64,000 nucleotides of DNA from Nitrospirales bacterium LBB_01 (GTDB lineage: Bacteria; Nitrospirota; Thermodesulfovibrionia; Thermodesulfovibrionales; Magnetobacteriaceae). The notes under the pieces were generated by a model. It was not told where the DNA came from, did no database searches, and saw nothing but the letters and a program-made list of their open reading frames with translations. The translations under genes were made by a program, and so were the position numbers. The stretch is taken from NCBI GenBank assembly GCA_004376055.2, contig CP049016.1:868001-932000 (forward strand), in the 5' to 3' direction. Below, piece after piece: positions 1 through 9,393 of the stretch. The first letter of the stretch is position 1, and each line of letters starts with the position of its first letter.

Positions 1-47
1 TAATAACGAAATCAGTCATGCCAGCATGATGGAATATTATAGTAGCC

Positions 48-503
48 TTGAGTAAAAATAAGCCTAAACGTAAAGAGAAACCGTCAGGCAAAAAAAAGCC
101 AAATAGTGACCCTGCTAATTCACCTGCCTCAATAAAGCAAAAAATGCCTGTTTGGCGAATTGGCATGATAGATTTTGAAGGGAACTGGGGGTGGGGGAAA
201 TTAAATAGTATGTATGACATCAAAACAATACTATGCAAACTGAAAGATTTTGAGACGATGACATGGGGTGAAATAGAAAAAAAGATAACCCGCAAAGGCA
301 CTCCAGCAAATCATTTAATATCAGTAGACAAAATATGCAGAGAAGCTAGGGATCGCTTAAGGGAAATCAAGTTAGATGATTATGATAATATCTACACTTT
401 AAGGTTTTCCGGGAAAGAACGCCTATGGGGCTTTCGTGAGGCAGAGATTCTTCATATACTTTGGTGGGACAACGATCATTCTGTATATCAAATCCAAAAT
501 TAA
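48..503 (+). CDS. Small basic protein of unknown function, possibly RelE/HigB-like at its C-terminus
   Basis: The product is 151 residues, starting at a TTG; an in-frame stop at 27-29 leaves almost no room for an earlier start. The first 30 residues are lysine- and proline-rich and probably disordered. The remainder looks like a compact alpha/beta domain. It ends in a Leu-Arg-Phe-Ser-Gly-Lys-Glu-Arg-Leu-Trp-Gly-Phe stretch and then an Ile-Leu-Trp-Trp-Asp motif, which resembles small phage and toxin-associated proteins of the RelE/ParE type. I cannot name a family with certainty. It lies 38 bp upstream of glnE on the same strand. Any partner gene would lie left of the window. Confidence 0.55.
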   Translation: MSKNKPKRKEKPSGKKKPNSDPANSPASIKQKMPVWRIGMIDFEGNWGWGKLNSMYDIKTILCKLKDFETMTWGEIEKKITRKGTPANHLISVDKICREARDRLREIKLDDYDNIYTLRFSGKERLWGFREAEILHILWWDNDHSVYQIQN

Positions 504-541
504 CCTCTAAAAAATGAGCAATCTTTTTAAATTTTTAACCA

Positions 542-3328
542 GTGTCACAAATTGACGAACTATCATTAGCAACGCCTGATCCAAAACGGGCGCATGGGAA
601 CTTGAAAGCGTTTTTTACCGAGTGCCCACTCATTGCAGAATCGCTTTCAGATGACGAGTTACTCAGCACTGCTATGGTATTTAGCTGCAGTCAGTTTCTT
701 ACCTCATATGCGTTAAGAGAGCCGGAGTCGTTGGTGTTTTCTCTTAAAAATGCTGCATGCGATGTAACCAAAGAATATCTGCGCTCGGAGATGGCACGAT
801 TTTTCCCTGATATGGAGATAAACTCAAGGCTTAGGAAATTCAAAAAGTGCTACCTGCTTTTGATAACTCTTCGCAATGTGACAAACAAAACCGACACTAT
901 AGTCTCCATGACTGAGCTAAGCGCTCTTGCCGATGTGCTGACTGAGACAGGCTTAAAAGCGGTCAAAGTAAACCTTACACAACAGCATGGAGAGCCGCAA
1001 TCTGATGCTTTTTCGGTTCTGGCTTTAGGAAAACTTGGCGCTAATGAGCTTAATTACAGCTCCGATGTAGATTTTATCTGCGTTTATGGCACAGCAGAGG
1101 GACAGACCGAAGGCGTTTTAAATGTCAGCGGTATTAGGACAAACCGGATAAGCAACCATGAGTTTTACTGTAAGCTGGTAGAGGGGTTAAGTAGAGTTCT
1201 CAATCAAAACACGGCGGATGGGTTTGTATATCGCGTTGATTTACGGCTGCGACCGCAAGGCAGCAGAGGGGCGCTTGCCATGTCTTTGGGCGCTTACGAG
1301 CAGTACTATGAATCGTGGGGCAGGGAGTGGGAACGGCTCGCTCTTATCAGGGCAAGGCATATTGCAGGCGATGCCGCCCTAAGCGAAGATTTCTTTAAAA
1401 TGACACTCCCCTTTGTCTATAGAAAGTACATTGACACACGCTCATTTGATGAGATTAAAAAACTCAAAAACAAGATTGACTCCAAGTTTGATGAAAAAGA
1501 CATTAAGAAAGGCTATGGCGGTATCCGTGAGATAGAGTTCTTTACGCAGGCACATCAACTTGTCTATGGCGGACAGTCTCCAATTCTAAGAGAAAAAGGA
1601 CTGCTTATTGCTCTTCATAAGTTAACTCAGAAAAACCTGATTGGTTATGATGACTACTCAATTTTATGCAATAACTATCTGTATTTGAGAAAACTTGAGC
1701 ATTACATTCAAATGCTGGATGATCTGCAAAGCCACTCTCTTCCAACCGATAAAGAACAGCTTGAAGCTTTAGCAAGGAAAATGGGAAGTACTAACACAAA
1801 AGAATTTCTGGAAGTACTTCAAAATAACAGACGACAGGTGAGGCAAATTTACGATTCCCTGTTTGGAACTCACTCAAAGGCTGTGTCAGATGAGAACACC
1901 AGAATAGAAACTGTATTTGACAGACATAAAGCCGGCAAACTCATGGATGAGCTAAGAGAGATGCAAATCCAAAACCCGGAACACATAAATCACAGCATTG
2001 GTAAGATACGTGAGACGATGAGTTCTTTTCAAACACTGCAAAGCAGAAAACTTCAGGATGCGATAATGCCGGTTTTTGCTGCTTTGTCTTTGCAGTCAGC
2101 TAACCCTGAGATGTCTTTTGGCAATCTCAGGAGGTTTTCCGAAATCCTTGTAGCAACTCCGCCGTATCTTGAGCTTTTTAACTCAAACCGCTGGCTAATT
2201 AATGCGTTGGTTGAGATTTTTGCACTGAGCCCATATCTGACACACATTGTAACTGGTGACAGAAAATACATTGACATGCTCTCATCCGGTACTGAGTTAA
2301 CAAAACCACTGTCAGTTATGCTGAGTGAATTAATGGAAATGCTTGAGAACACAAATTCTCTGTCAGAGGCAGTGTCAGCATTTAAGAAAATGGAGGAACT
2401 CCGTATTGGGATAATGTACATGCGGGGTAGGAAATCTCCTGGGGGTACGTTAAAAGGGCTTAGCCGGGTGGCAGATGCTGTGATGAGAAGTGTAGTTAAC
2501 AGCACAGCGCCGGAGCTCAATTTATGTGTGGCAGGGTTTGGTAAATTTGGAGGCAGAGAGCTTACCTTTGGTTCAGACTTAGACATTGTGTTTATAGCCG
2601 ACAATGCCCAAGATGAGCGCATAAATGCGGCGTCCCAAAAAATCCTGCGAACGCTTACTGCCTATACAAAAGAGGGCTACACTTATAAGGTGGATACAAG
2701 ACTAAGAGCAGAGGGTTCAAAGGGCCAGTTAGTAAATACTATAAACGGCCTTAAGGACTACTACATCAATAAGGCGCGTTTTTGGGAGCTACAGGCGCTT
2801 GTTAAGGCTCGTCCAATTACCGGAAATCCTCAGTTAAGAAGAAAATTTCTAAACATGAAGCGAGATGTTATCCCTCTGCGCGGAGCAGAGGTCGGTGCTT
2901 ATGAGATAACATCAATGCGTGAAAAAATCATGCGGGAGCTAATTAAGTCCGATGAGGGGCTTAATATAAAACTACAGAGCGGCGGCATTGAAGACATTGA
3001 GTTTTTAAGCCAGTACCTTGTGTTGAAAAACTCGCATAAAGAGCCGTCAATCATAGTCCCAGGGACTATTACAGCACTAGGGAGACTCTCTCGTCATGGG
3101 TTTTTATCTGATGAGGAAACAAGAAAGCTAATTAGAAATTACCTTTTGTACAGAGAGCTTGAGACGATTCTTAGGCTGCGCAGCGAAAAAGCGCTGAAAG
3201 ATGACACAGCAACGCTTAAAGCAATCTCAGCTGTGTTGGGATTTGCAAATATTTCTGATTTCAAAAACTCCTTAAATGATGCGCTTAAGGAAACCTCAGA
3301 AATTTGCAGCAGATATATGGGAGGTTAG
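542..3328 (+). CDS. glnE: Bifunctional glutamine synthetase adenylyltransferase / adenylyl-removing enzyme
   Basis: GlnE adenylylates and deadenylylates glutamine synthetase in response to nitrogen status. The 928-residue protein has the expected two nucleotidyltransferase domains. The N-terminal one carries LGKLGANELNYSSDVD near residue 163, and the C-terminal one carries GFGKFGGRELTFGSDLD near residue 663. Each is followed by its helical GlnD/PII-responsive region (GGIREIEFF near 325, GGIEDIEFL near 815). Both catalytic Asp-x-Asp pairs are intact, so both activities are expected. The length is typical of the family. The start is a GTG without a strong ribosome binding site. The gene stands alone: the next gene has its own promoter at 3343-3372. 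Confidence 0.96.
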   Translation: MSQIDELSLATPDPKRAHGNLKAFFTECPLIAESLSDDELLSTAMVFSCSQFLTSYALREPESLVFSLKNAACDVTKEYLRSEMARFFPDMEINSRLRKFKKCYLLLITLRNVTNKTDTIVSMTELSALADVLTETGLKAVKVNLTQQHGEPQSDAFSVLALGKLGANELNYSSDVDFICVYGTAEGQTEGVLNVSGIRTNRISNHEFYCKLVEGLSRVLNQNTADGFVYRVDLRLRPQGSRGALAMSLGAYEQYYESWGREWERLALIRARHIAGDAALSEDFFKMTLPFVYRKYIDTRSFDEIKKLKNKIDSKFDEKDIKKGYGGIREIEFFTQAHQLVYGGQSPILREKGLLIALHKLTQKNLIGYDDYSILCNNYLYLRKLEHYIQMLDDLQSHSLPTDKEQLEALARKMGSTNTKEFLEVLQNNRRQVRQIYDSLFGTHSKAVSDENTRIETVFDRHKAGKLMDELREMQIQNPEHINHSIGKIRETMSSFQTLQSRKLQDAIMPVFAALSLQSANPEMSFGNLRRFSEILVATPPYLELFNSNRWLINALVEIFALSPYLTHIVTGDRKYIDMLSSGTELTKPLSVMLSELMEMLENTNSLSEAVSAFKKMEELRIGIMYMRGRKSPGGTLKGLSRVADAVMRSVVNSTAPELNLCVAGFGKFGGRELTFGSDLDIVFIADNAQDERINAASQKILRTLTAYTKEGYTYKVDTRLRAEGSKGQLVNTINGLKDYYINKARFWELQALVKARPITGNPQLRRKFLNMKRDVIPLRGAEVGAYEITSMREKIMRELIKSDEGLNIKLQSGGIEDIEFLSQYLVLKNSHKEPSIIVPGTITALGRLSRHGFLSDEETRKLIRNYLLYRELETILRLRSEKALKDDTATLKAISAVLGFANISDFKNSLNDALKETSEICSRYMGG

Positions 3329-3342
3329 AATGTGTCAAACGC

Positions 3343-3372
3343 TTGACTTAATAAATTCATCTCATCTAAAAT
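3343..3372 (+). promoter_or_regulatory. Sigma-70-type promoter for the O-acetylation pair
   Basis: TTGACT (3343-3348) and TAAAAT (3367-3372) are separated by 18 bp, about 50 bp upstream of the MBOAT gene. The site lies in the short gap after glnE and is well placed to drive the two-gene polysaccharide-modification unit. Confidence 0.5.
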
Positions 3373-3428
3373 CAGACACAATCGGCCAACGGATTTTCTG
3401 ATTAAAATTAATTGGAGGTATTTCGTAC

Positions 3429-4907
3429 TTGCTTTTTAATTCGTTACAGTTTCTTATTTTTTTCCCTGTTGTTACTGTGCTGTATTTTGCCCTTCCTCAA
3501 AAGTACAGAAATCTTATGCTTTTGGCGGCAAGCACGATATTTTACATGGCCTTTGTTCCTGCATACATACTAATCCTTGCAACTCTTATTGCGATAGACT
3601 ATATCTGCGGCATACTCATAGAGAACTCTCCTGTCCAAAAGAAACGAAGATACCTTCTGTTGAGCATTGCTGCAACATGCCTTATGCTGTTTGTGTTTAA
3701 GTATTTTAACTTCTTTGTTAATAACGTATCTTTTGCGGCGCATCTGTTACATGTTAACTGCTCGCCTCCGGTTTTAAATATACTGCTGCCACTGGGGCTG
3801 TCTTTTCACACGTTTCAGTCACTAAGCTACATAATCGAGGTGTATAAAGGAAAGCAAAAAGCAGAAAGGAATCTGCTTATATACGCTCTTTACGTGATGT
3901 TTTATCCACAACTTGTAGCAGGCCCAATTGAAAGACCGCAGAATCTTTTGAAGCAATTCTACGAAGAGCACACTATAGACTATGTAAGAATAACAAATGG
4001 CTTAAAGTTAATGACTTACGGTCTGTTTAAAAAAGTTGTTGTAGCTGACAGGCTTGCCGCCTTTGTTGATGCAGCATATATATCTCCACAGCAACATGCC
4101 GGAGTGCCTATGATTATTGCGGCAATTTTTTTCTCATTTCAGATTTTTTGCGATTTTTCAGGTTATACAGATATTGCGTTAGGCTCGGCAGAGGTAATGG
4201 GATTTAGGCTTATGCAAAACTTCAGGCAGCCATATTTCTCTCGCTCTATATCGGAATTCTGGAAAAGATGGCACATTTCTCTTACAAGCTGGTTAAGAGA
4301 CTATATCTATAATTACCTGACATATCGCGCCCTTCACAAAAAAAAATGTACTCAAACTACGCTCCACTTTAATGTCATACTGGTTTTTCTTATCTGTGGA
4401 TTATGGCATGGGGCAAACTGGACTTACATAGTGTTTGGCTTTTTACACGGGTTTTATATAGTCACAGGCGATATAACAAGAAAGCTCAGAAAAACTTTTG
4501 TAAATGCTCTGGGGCTCTCTAAGCTTACAGTTGTGCACAAAGTGTGGCAAATAAGCGTAGTATTTACTCTTGTAACATTTTCACTAATAATTTTTCGTTC
4601 CAAAAACCTTTCAGAAGCTTTTTTTATCATAAAAACACTTTTTATTAACATAGAAAATATTACAAATTTAAAATACATGAAGTCCTTATTTGAAATGCCG
4701 CAATTCAAATTATCGGATTTGATAATATCCGTACTCTCAATTTTGCTTATTGAAAGCATCCACTTTTTTCAAACGCGTTACAATATAACTAACTGGTTTG
4801 CAGCCAAACCATTGTGTTTCAGATGGTCATTTTACTATGCCGGAATTTTAACCATAATTTTTCTTGGTGTTTTCAATAACAACCGTTTCATATATTTTGC
4901 ATTCTGA
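3429..4907 (+). CDS. MBOAT-family membrane O-acyltransferase (AlgI-like)
   Basis: This is a 492-residue polytopic membrane protein with about ten hydrophobic segments. It belongs to the AlgI/DltB branch of the membrane-bound O-acyltransferases, which pass acetyl groups across the membrane onto exopolysaccharide. Diagnostic stretches are QLVAGPIERP (near 160), the FSGYTDIALG segment (near 241), SEFWKRWHISLTSWLRDYIY (near 277) and LWHGANWTY (near 327), which holds the catalytic-type histidine. The start is a TTG with GGAGG at 3413-3417. The next gene begins 7 bp after its stop and encodes an SGNH protein, the usual partner. The substrate polysaccharide is unknown, because no alginate or cellulose synthesis genes are nearby. 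Confidence 0.9.
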   Translation: MLFNSLQFLIFFPVVTVLYFALPQKYRNLMLLAASTIFYMAFVPAYILILATLIAIDYICGILIENSPVQKKRRYLLLSIAATCLMLFVFKYFNFFVNNVSFAAHLLHVNCSPPVLNILLPLGLSFHTFQSLSYIIEVYKGKQKAERNLLIYALYVMFYPQLVAGPIERPQNLLKQFYEEHTIDYVRITNGLKLMTYGLFKKVVVADRLAAFVDAAYISPQQHAGVPMIIAAIFFSFQIFCDFSGYTDIALGSAEVMGFRLMQNFRQPYFSRSISEFWKRWHISLTSWLRDYIYNYLTYRALHKKKCTQTTLHFNVILVFLICGLWHGANWTYIVFGFLHGFYIVTGDITRKLRKTFVNALGLSKLTVVHKVWQISVVFTLVTFSLIIFRSKNLSEAFFIIKTLFINIENITNLKYMKSLFEMPQFKLSDLIISVLSILLIESIHFFQTRYNITNWFAAKPLCFRWSFYYAGILTIIFLGVFNNNRFIYFAF

Positions 4908-4914
4908 ACATTGT

Positions 4915-6162
4915 GTGAAAAGTGTGAATACTGATTTAAAAAAAATAATACTTAAAATCACGTGGGGTATCTCCTCCTCTGCATTTCTTGCCGTTTTAGT
5001 TATTTTCATAAATGTGTTTTATCTGCCGTTTTATGATGAGGAGTTTCTTACTTTTTTAGATATTTTGGAGAATGGGTTGCCGGGATTAGTTGACAACAAT
5101 GAACTGAAGTGTTACCGCAAACCAATTTTTGATAAAGCGTTGGAACAAAGATTATCCCCCGAGTGTGCCGGTATTGATAAAAACGGCTACAGAAACAAAT
5201 CAACGCTAAACAAAGCTGACATTGTAGCAATAGGTGATTCAGTGACTTTTGGTTACAATGCCTCCTCTGATAAAACATGGCCCGCAGAGCTGTCAACTTT
5301 ATCAGGCCAAAGTGTTTATAACATGTCGGTGATGGGATATGGGCCAGTTCACTATCTAATGTTAATGGATGAGGCAGTGACTCTTTCCCCTAAGACTATA
5401 GTGGTAGGGCTTTTTGCAGGCAATAATATTATAACTGCCTACAGGCTTGCATATAGTAACGACCTGTACAAATATTTACGCAAGAACGAGTACATGGACG
5501 GTGGAAAAAATTATTTTGAAGATTTCTCTAAGAGGTTCAATGACGTCGTTAAAAAGAGAGATGATTTTTTTAAACTGTATGAAAAAACGCATGTAGTGGA
5601 ATGGTTGAAAAGAAATCTTAACCCTTTAAGACTTTTTTTTATAGTTGACCGCTTCAAAAGCAGCTCTTTTTACAGAGGTAAAAGCTGGGCTTTGGCAAAC
5701 AATGATGACGCTGCATTTTACGATGACCATAAGCTGCGGACAGTGTTTCAGACAAAATCACGCCTGATGTCTATGGATACCGATAACGAATTAGTAGTAA
5801 GAGATGGACTTAGGATAACAAAAGCTGCAATGAAATTGATGACAGAAAAGGCACAAAAACATAATATTAAATTAATGTTCATCTTAATTCCAACTAAAGA
5901 GCTGGTATATGCCAATCTTTGCAAAGTTGACAAAATGCAGGACAGTGATACTTATTTCAGACTGGTGAAAATGGAAACTGTAATCAATGACGATATTTTG
6001 GCTTTTTGCAAACAAAATGGCATTCAATGTGTAAACAGTCTCACAAAATTAAGAGAGAGCCTGAGTAAAGGCAATAAAATATATCCTGACAATGTAGATA
6101 GTCATCCATCTGAGGGGGGTTATAAAAATATTGCTGAAACTCTGCTGCCGTACGTCAGGTGA
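4915..6162 (+). CDS. SGNH/GDSL-type hydrolase or acetyltransferase, membrane-anchored (AlgX/AlgJ-like role)
   Basis: An N-terminal transmembrane anchor is followed by an extracytoplasmic SGNH domain. The block I motif is IGDSVTFGYN, the block III-like motif is GLFAGNN, and the C-terminal block V is VDSHPSEGGY with the catalytic Asp and His. In AlgI systems such a protein completes acetyl transfer to the polymer outside the inner membrane. The reading frame is open back to a TTG at 4864, but that start would overlap the MBOAT gene by 44 bp. The GTG at 4915, 7 bp after the MBOAT stop, is a more natural start and keeps the membrane anchor. The gene converges on the minus-strand gene ending at 6184. 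Confidence 0.85.
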   Translation: MKSVNTDLKKIILKITWGISSSAFLAVLVIFINVFYLPFYDEEFLTFLDILENGLPGLVDNNELKCYRKPIFDKALEQRLSPECAGIDKNGYRNKSTLNKADIVAIGDSVTFGYNASSDKTWPAELSTLSGQSVYNMSVMGYGPVHYLMLMDEAVTLSPKTIVVGLFAGNNIITAYRLAYSNDLYKYLRKNEYMDGGKNYFEDFSKRFNDVVKKRDDFFKLYEKTHVVEWLKRNLNPLRLFFIVDRFKSSSFYRGKSWALANNDDAAFYDDHKLRTVFQTKSRLMSMDTDNELVVRDGLRITKAAMKLMTEKAQKHNIKLMFILIPTKELVYANLCKVDKMQDSDTYFRLVKMETVINDDILAFCKQNGIQCVNSLTKLRESLSKGNKIYPDNVDSHPSEGGYKNIAETLLPYVR

Positions 6163-6183
6163 TGTGGAAAAAGTTAGACTGCA

Positions 6184-8175
6184 TTACCTGCTGACAGCTC
6201 TCTCCTTTAATGAATGTTTTATGGAAATAAGAAACGGGATAACATCATTTTGCAAAATATCTGGAATTAAATCAGAGTTTTCAATAATGCTTAGCACCGG
6301 CAGACTGCCCGACATCAGAGCCTTGCCCGCCTCTATCAGGGTATCAGTCTGTTCACAGCTCTTTTCAGGATGAGCCAGTTTTATGTTAACTGAATCTGTC
6401 TTCATAAGATGCCGGTTGTCAGCCATTTTAACCAAAATCAGTAATAAAGATATTCGCGCTGCTCTGTGCCACAAGTCTGAATCGTCAATAAAAACAGTGC
6501 CGTCAGTGTGGAAATCGCCGTCAATATACATTTTGACAATATATTCCGGCTCAAACCCTGTAGTTATTAAACCAGAGAGGCTTGCGCTTTTATCTGCCAG
6601 AGCTTTCCATATTATTTTCAGCAATGCACGGTTTTCAGTGAAAATTGAGTACGCTAAAAGATTAAAAATTATTCTTGAAACATAAATTCCTTTTAGTGCA
6701 GCACGTACATTTTCCAGTATAACCGATTTTATCTCATCAATCCGTCTGAACTTGTCTTTTTTATAGTATGATGATACTTTTTGGTGAAAAGCAGTAAAAG
6801 ACTCAGACCACTCATCAAGCATGTTGATAGTTGTAATCTCAATGGCTTTCCTCTGGAGATCCTCAAGCGATGAGTAAACAGAGAGCTCGTCACTCATTTC
6901 AATATACTTTTTACGATTCAGCTCAATCAGTGTCTGATTATAAATCTCAAAGGAAAAAGGCGCAGGGGCTGGGAGCTTCTGAAGTTCATTGAAAAAAGCA
7001 GCAATACTTTCCTGAGAGCCTTTTAGTAAGGCATTTTTTAAGGATTTTGCGAGGGAGCGGTTTAAAATATCCAGATACTCATAAGAGAAGTCATCTTTTC
7101 TGAAAACTGCTTCTGTAAACCACAAAAAAACAGTTTCAGGCGTTTGTGATTTTCCGGACATTTCAAAAAATATCTCGATGCAATCTCTTATCAAATCTGT
7201 ATTTTGTTTGGAGCAAGAGATATCAGAGAATATTCCAACCGCTGACCGCTCAACAATTGCAGAGACTGCCGAATTGCTGCAAAGGGCAGCTTCAGCGTGT
7301 ATTTTTGCAACTTGTTCTAACGGTAATAGGAGGATTCTTTGAAAGTTTGCAGAAGATTTGTCACTGTCTGAGGTGACAGCAGCGTCCCCAACCGTAGGGA
7401 CATCGTCAGTGTTCAGTTTTAGCAGATGAGAGGCAATTTGTTGAAGCTCAGAGAGAGTTTTTGCGAGGTTTTTACTGTTATGGACTTTAACCTCACGGGA
7501 GAGCATCTCACCGATACTTTGAAGAGTTTCTGCAAACAGAGCAAATCTGTTCTTTGCTTTTGTTTTTAAAACACAATCCCATGCCTCACTAAGCAGCCTG
7601 TCAAGTGCAAAACCTGCGTCTGAGACAAAGAGTCTCATCTTGATAAGAAAACTAAGCGACGTCCAAAGTATAAATGCAAATATTATCAACGCAATCCACG
7701 CCGACACTGTCCATATATCACTGACCGGTTGCTCACGGATAAAAAACTTTAAGATAACGCAGTAAAGCACACTGAAGGCAAGCAAAAAAGGCAGCAGCTT
7801 TGCCTCCCATATACTGAAAAACACCTCTGACACTTTAGATGTGCCGTACTTGTTATCAGCCCTGTCCATTACCATGTAAGAAAGTGGAATTAAAAGCGCA
7901 AACACGGCAACATTAAAAATTATTATATCGCTTAAAAAACCAACTCCAGGCATTATGAATTTGTTTATGTGCCATGAAAAATCAATCTGACCCTCAACCC
8001 CTGGAACGTACAGCCTGTTTTGTCGAAGGTTCTGATACTTTGTTATAAAAGATTCCTTATACTTTAAATAATAGACGACAGATGAGACTGTCATCCCAAG
8101 GACAAAAAGTCCTAACGAGTATAAAATATACTTTAAAGCCTTCACAACAATGCTATTATACAGGTAATCTGCCAA
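6184..8175 (-). CDS. Large membrane protein of unknown function
   Basis: The product is 663 residues. Four predicted membrane segments lie in the first 180 residues (about 12-34, 78-98, 127-148 and 154-179). A long hydrophilic, mostly helical C-terminal region of about 480 residues follows, presumably cytoplasmic. I see no catalytic motif, nucleotide-binding loop or cysteine cluster, and I recognise no family. The gene is divergent from pilT and convergent with the SGNH gene, so it is probably a single-gene transcript. A scaffold or envelope role would be a guess. The open frame is real: its codon use resembles the neighbours and the length is far beyond chance. Confidence 0.85.
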   Translation of the reverse strand: MADYLYNSIVVKALKYILYSLGLFVLGMTVSSVVYYLKYKESFITKYQNLRQNRLYVPGVEGQIDFSWHINKFIMPGVGFLSDIIIFNVAVFALLIPLSYMVMDRADNKYGTSKVSEVFFSIWEAKLLPFLLAFSVLYCVILKFFIREQPVSDIWTVSAWIALIIFAFILWTSLSFLIKMRLFVSDAGFALDRLLSEAWDCVLKTKAKNRFALFAETLQSIGEMLSREVKVHNSKNLAKTLSELQQIASHLLKLNTDDVPTVGDAAVTSDSDKSSANFQRILLLPLEQVAKIHAEAALCSNSAVSAIVERSAVGIFSDISCSKQNTDLIRDCIEIFFEMSGKSQTPETVFLWFTEAVFRKDDFSYEYLDILNRSLAKSLKNALLKGSQESIAAFFNELQKLPAPAPFSFEIYNQTLIELNRKKYIEMSDELSVYSSLEDLQRKAIEITTINMLDEWSESFTAFHQKVSSYYKKDKFRRIDEIKSVILENVRAALKGIYVSRIIFNLLAYSIFTENRALLKIIWKALADKSASLSGLITTGFEPEYIVKMYIDGDFHTDGTVFIDDSDLWHRAARISLLLILVKMADNRHLMKTDSVNIKLAHPEKSCEQTDTLIEAGKALMSGSLPVLSIIENSDLIPDILQNDVIPFLISIKHSLKERAVSR

Positions 8176-8197
8176 TAAAGGCTATATTTCCAACTTT

Positions 8198-8227
8198 TTG
8201 ACAAAACGATGAAATGTTTGCTACAAT
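8198..8227 (+). promoter_or_regulatory. Sigma-70-type promoter for the pilT operon
   Basis: TTGACA (8198-8203) and TACAAT (8222-8227) are separated by 18 bp, 65 bp upstream of the pilT start. The pilT start itself has GGAGG at 8282-8286. The position fits transcription of the four plus-strand genes that follow. Confidence 0.65.
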
Positions 8228-8291
8228 CGCTATCGGGTGAGGGTGAGGGGTGTCAGCATTAATGTGAAGACGTTTAATTGTGGAGGTATAA

Positions 8292-9365
8292 ATGGCAAAA
8301 ATAGATGCCTTTTTTAAACTTATGAATGAACAGGGAGCATCGGACTTGCACATGGTAGCCGGTTCTCAGCCGATATTGCGAATACGCGGTGAGATGGAAC
8401 GTATTAAGTACAAGGAGCTTGAAAATGACGAGCTTAAGGCTATGCTCTACGAGATAGCCCCCGAAGAGAAAGTTAAACTCTATGAGGAAACAGGCGATGT
8501 GGATTTTGCGTATGAAATTCCTAAGCTTGGCAGGTTCAGGTCTAACTTTTTCAAACAGAAGTGGGGCGTAGGCGCAGTGTTTAGACAGATACCTGAAAAA
8601 ATCGCTACAGTTGACGAGCTTGGACTGCCCCCTGTCTGTAAAAAATTTGCAATGCTTAACAAGGGTCTTGTGCTTGTAACTGGGCCTACCGGAAGCGGTA
8701 AATCAACCACGCTTGCCGCAATTGTTGACTATGCTAATAAAAACAGAAAAGACCATATCCTTACCATAGAGGACCCTGTTGAGTTTGTGCATAAAAGTGC
8801 AACCTGTATTGTAAACCACCGTGAGGTGGGGCCGGATACCAGATCATTTGCAGCAGCTCTAAGGGGCGCCCTTCGTGAAGACCCCGACATCATACTGGTT
8901 GGGGAAATGAGAGACCTTGAAACTATTCAGCTGGCATTAGAGGCGGCCTCAACCGGTCACCTTGTCTTTGGCACCCTGCACACACAAAGCGCTACTAAAA
9001 CTGTTGACAGAGTAATAGACGTTTTCCCTGCCAATCAGCAAGCTCAGATTCGCACCACCCTGTCTGAGTCACTAAAGGGTGTTGTAGCCCAAAACCTGTT
9101 TAAACGAATAGATAAAAAGGGGCGTTGTGCTGCGCTTGAAATTCTTGTTATAACATACGCCGCTGCTAACCTTATACGTGAGGCTAAGACTCCGCAATTG
9201 GCCTCTGTTATGCAAACCGGTAAGAAACTTGGCATGGTAACCCTTGACGACGCTATCCTTGACCTACTCCAAAAGGGCTGGATATCTTCCGAGGATGCCT
9301 ACGATAAATCAATGGACAAAAAACGGTTTATTCCATTTTTGAAAGAACCGCCGCCGGAATTCTAA
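8292..9365 (+). CDS. pilT: Type IV pilus retraction ATPase
   Basis: PilT is a cytoplasmic hexameric ATPase that depolymerises type IV pili for twitching motility. The 357-residue product shows a Walker A GPTGSGKST (near 131), an Asp box (LTIEDPVEFVH), a Walker B LVGEMRDLETI (near 203) and a His box TGHLVFGTLHTQ (near 224). Length and motif order are typical. It begins a plus-strand run with a second PilT-type ATPase 28 bp downstream, a degenerate receiver and an aminotransferase. No pilus structural genes are in the window. Confidence 0.96.
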   Translation: MAKIDAFFKLMNEQGASDLHMVAGSQPILRIRGEMERIKYKELENDELKAMLYEIAPEEKVKLYEETGDVDFAYEIPKLGRFRSNFFKQKWGVGAVFRQIPEKIATVDELGLPPVCKKFAMLNKGLVLVTGPTGSGKSTTLAAIVDYANKNRKDHILTIEDPVEFVHKSATCIVNHREVGPDTRSFAAALRGALREDPDIILVGEMRDLETIQLALEAASTGHLVFGTLHTQSATKTVDRVIDVFPANQQAQIRTTLSESLKGVVAQNLFKRIDKKGRCAALEILVITYAAANLIREAKTPQLASVMQTGKKLGMVTLDDAILDLLQKGWISSEDAYDKSMDKKRFIPFLKEPPPEF

Positions 9366-9393
9366 AAAAACTTGAAAAAGAGGTGATACACTT

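Noticed and set aside
2053-2622. 189-codon minus-strand frame inside glnE
   Set aside because: It lies wholly within a well-supported glnE on the opposite strand, has no ribosome binding site and no recognisable protein pattern.
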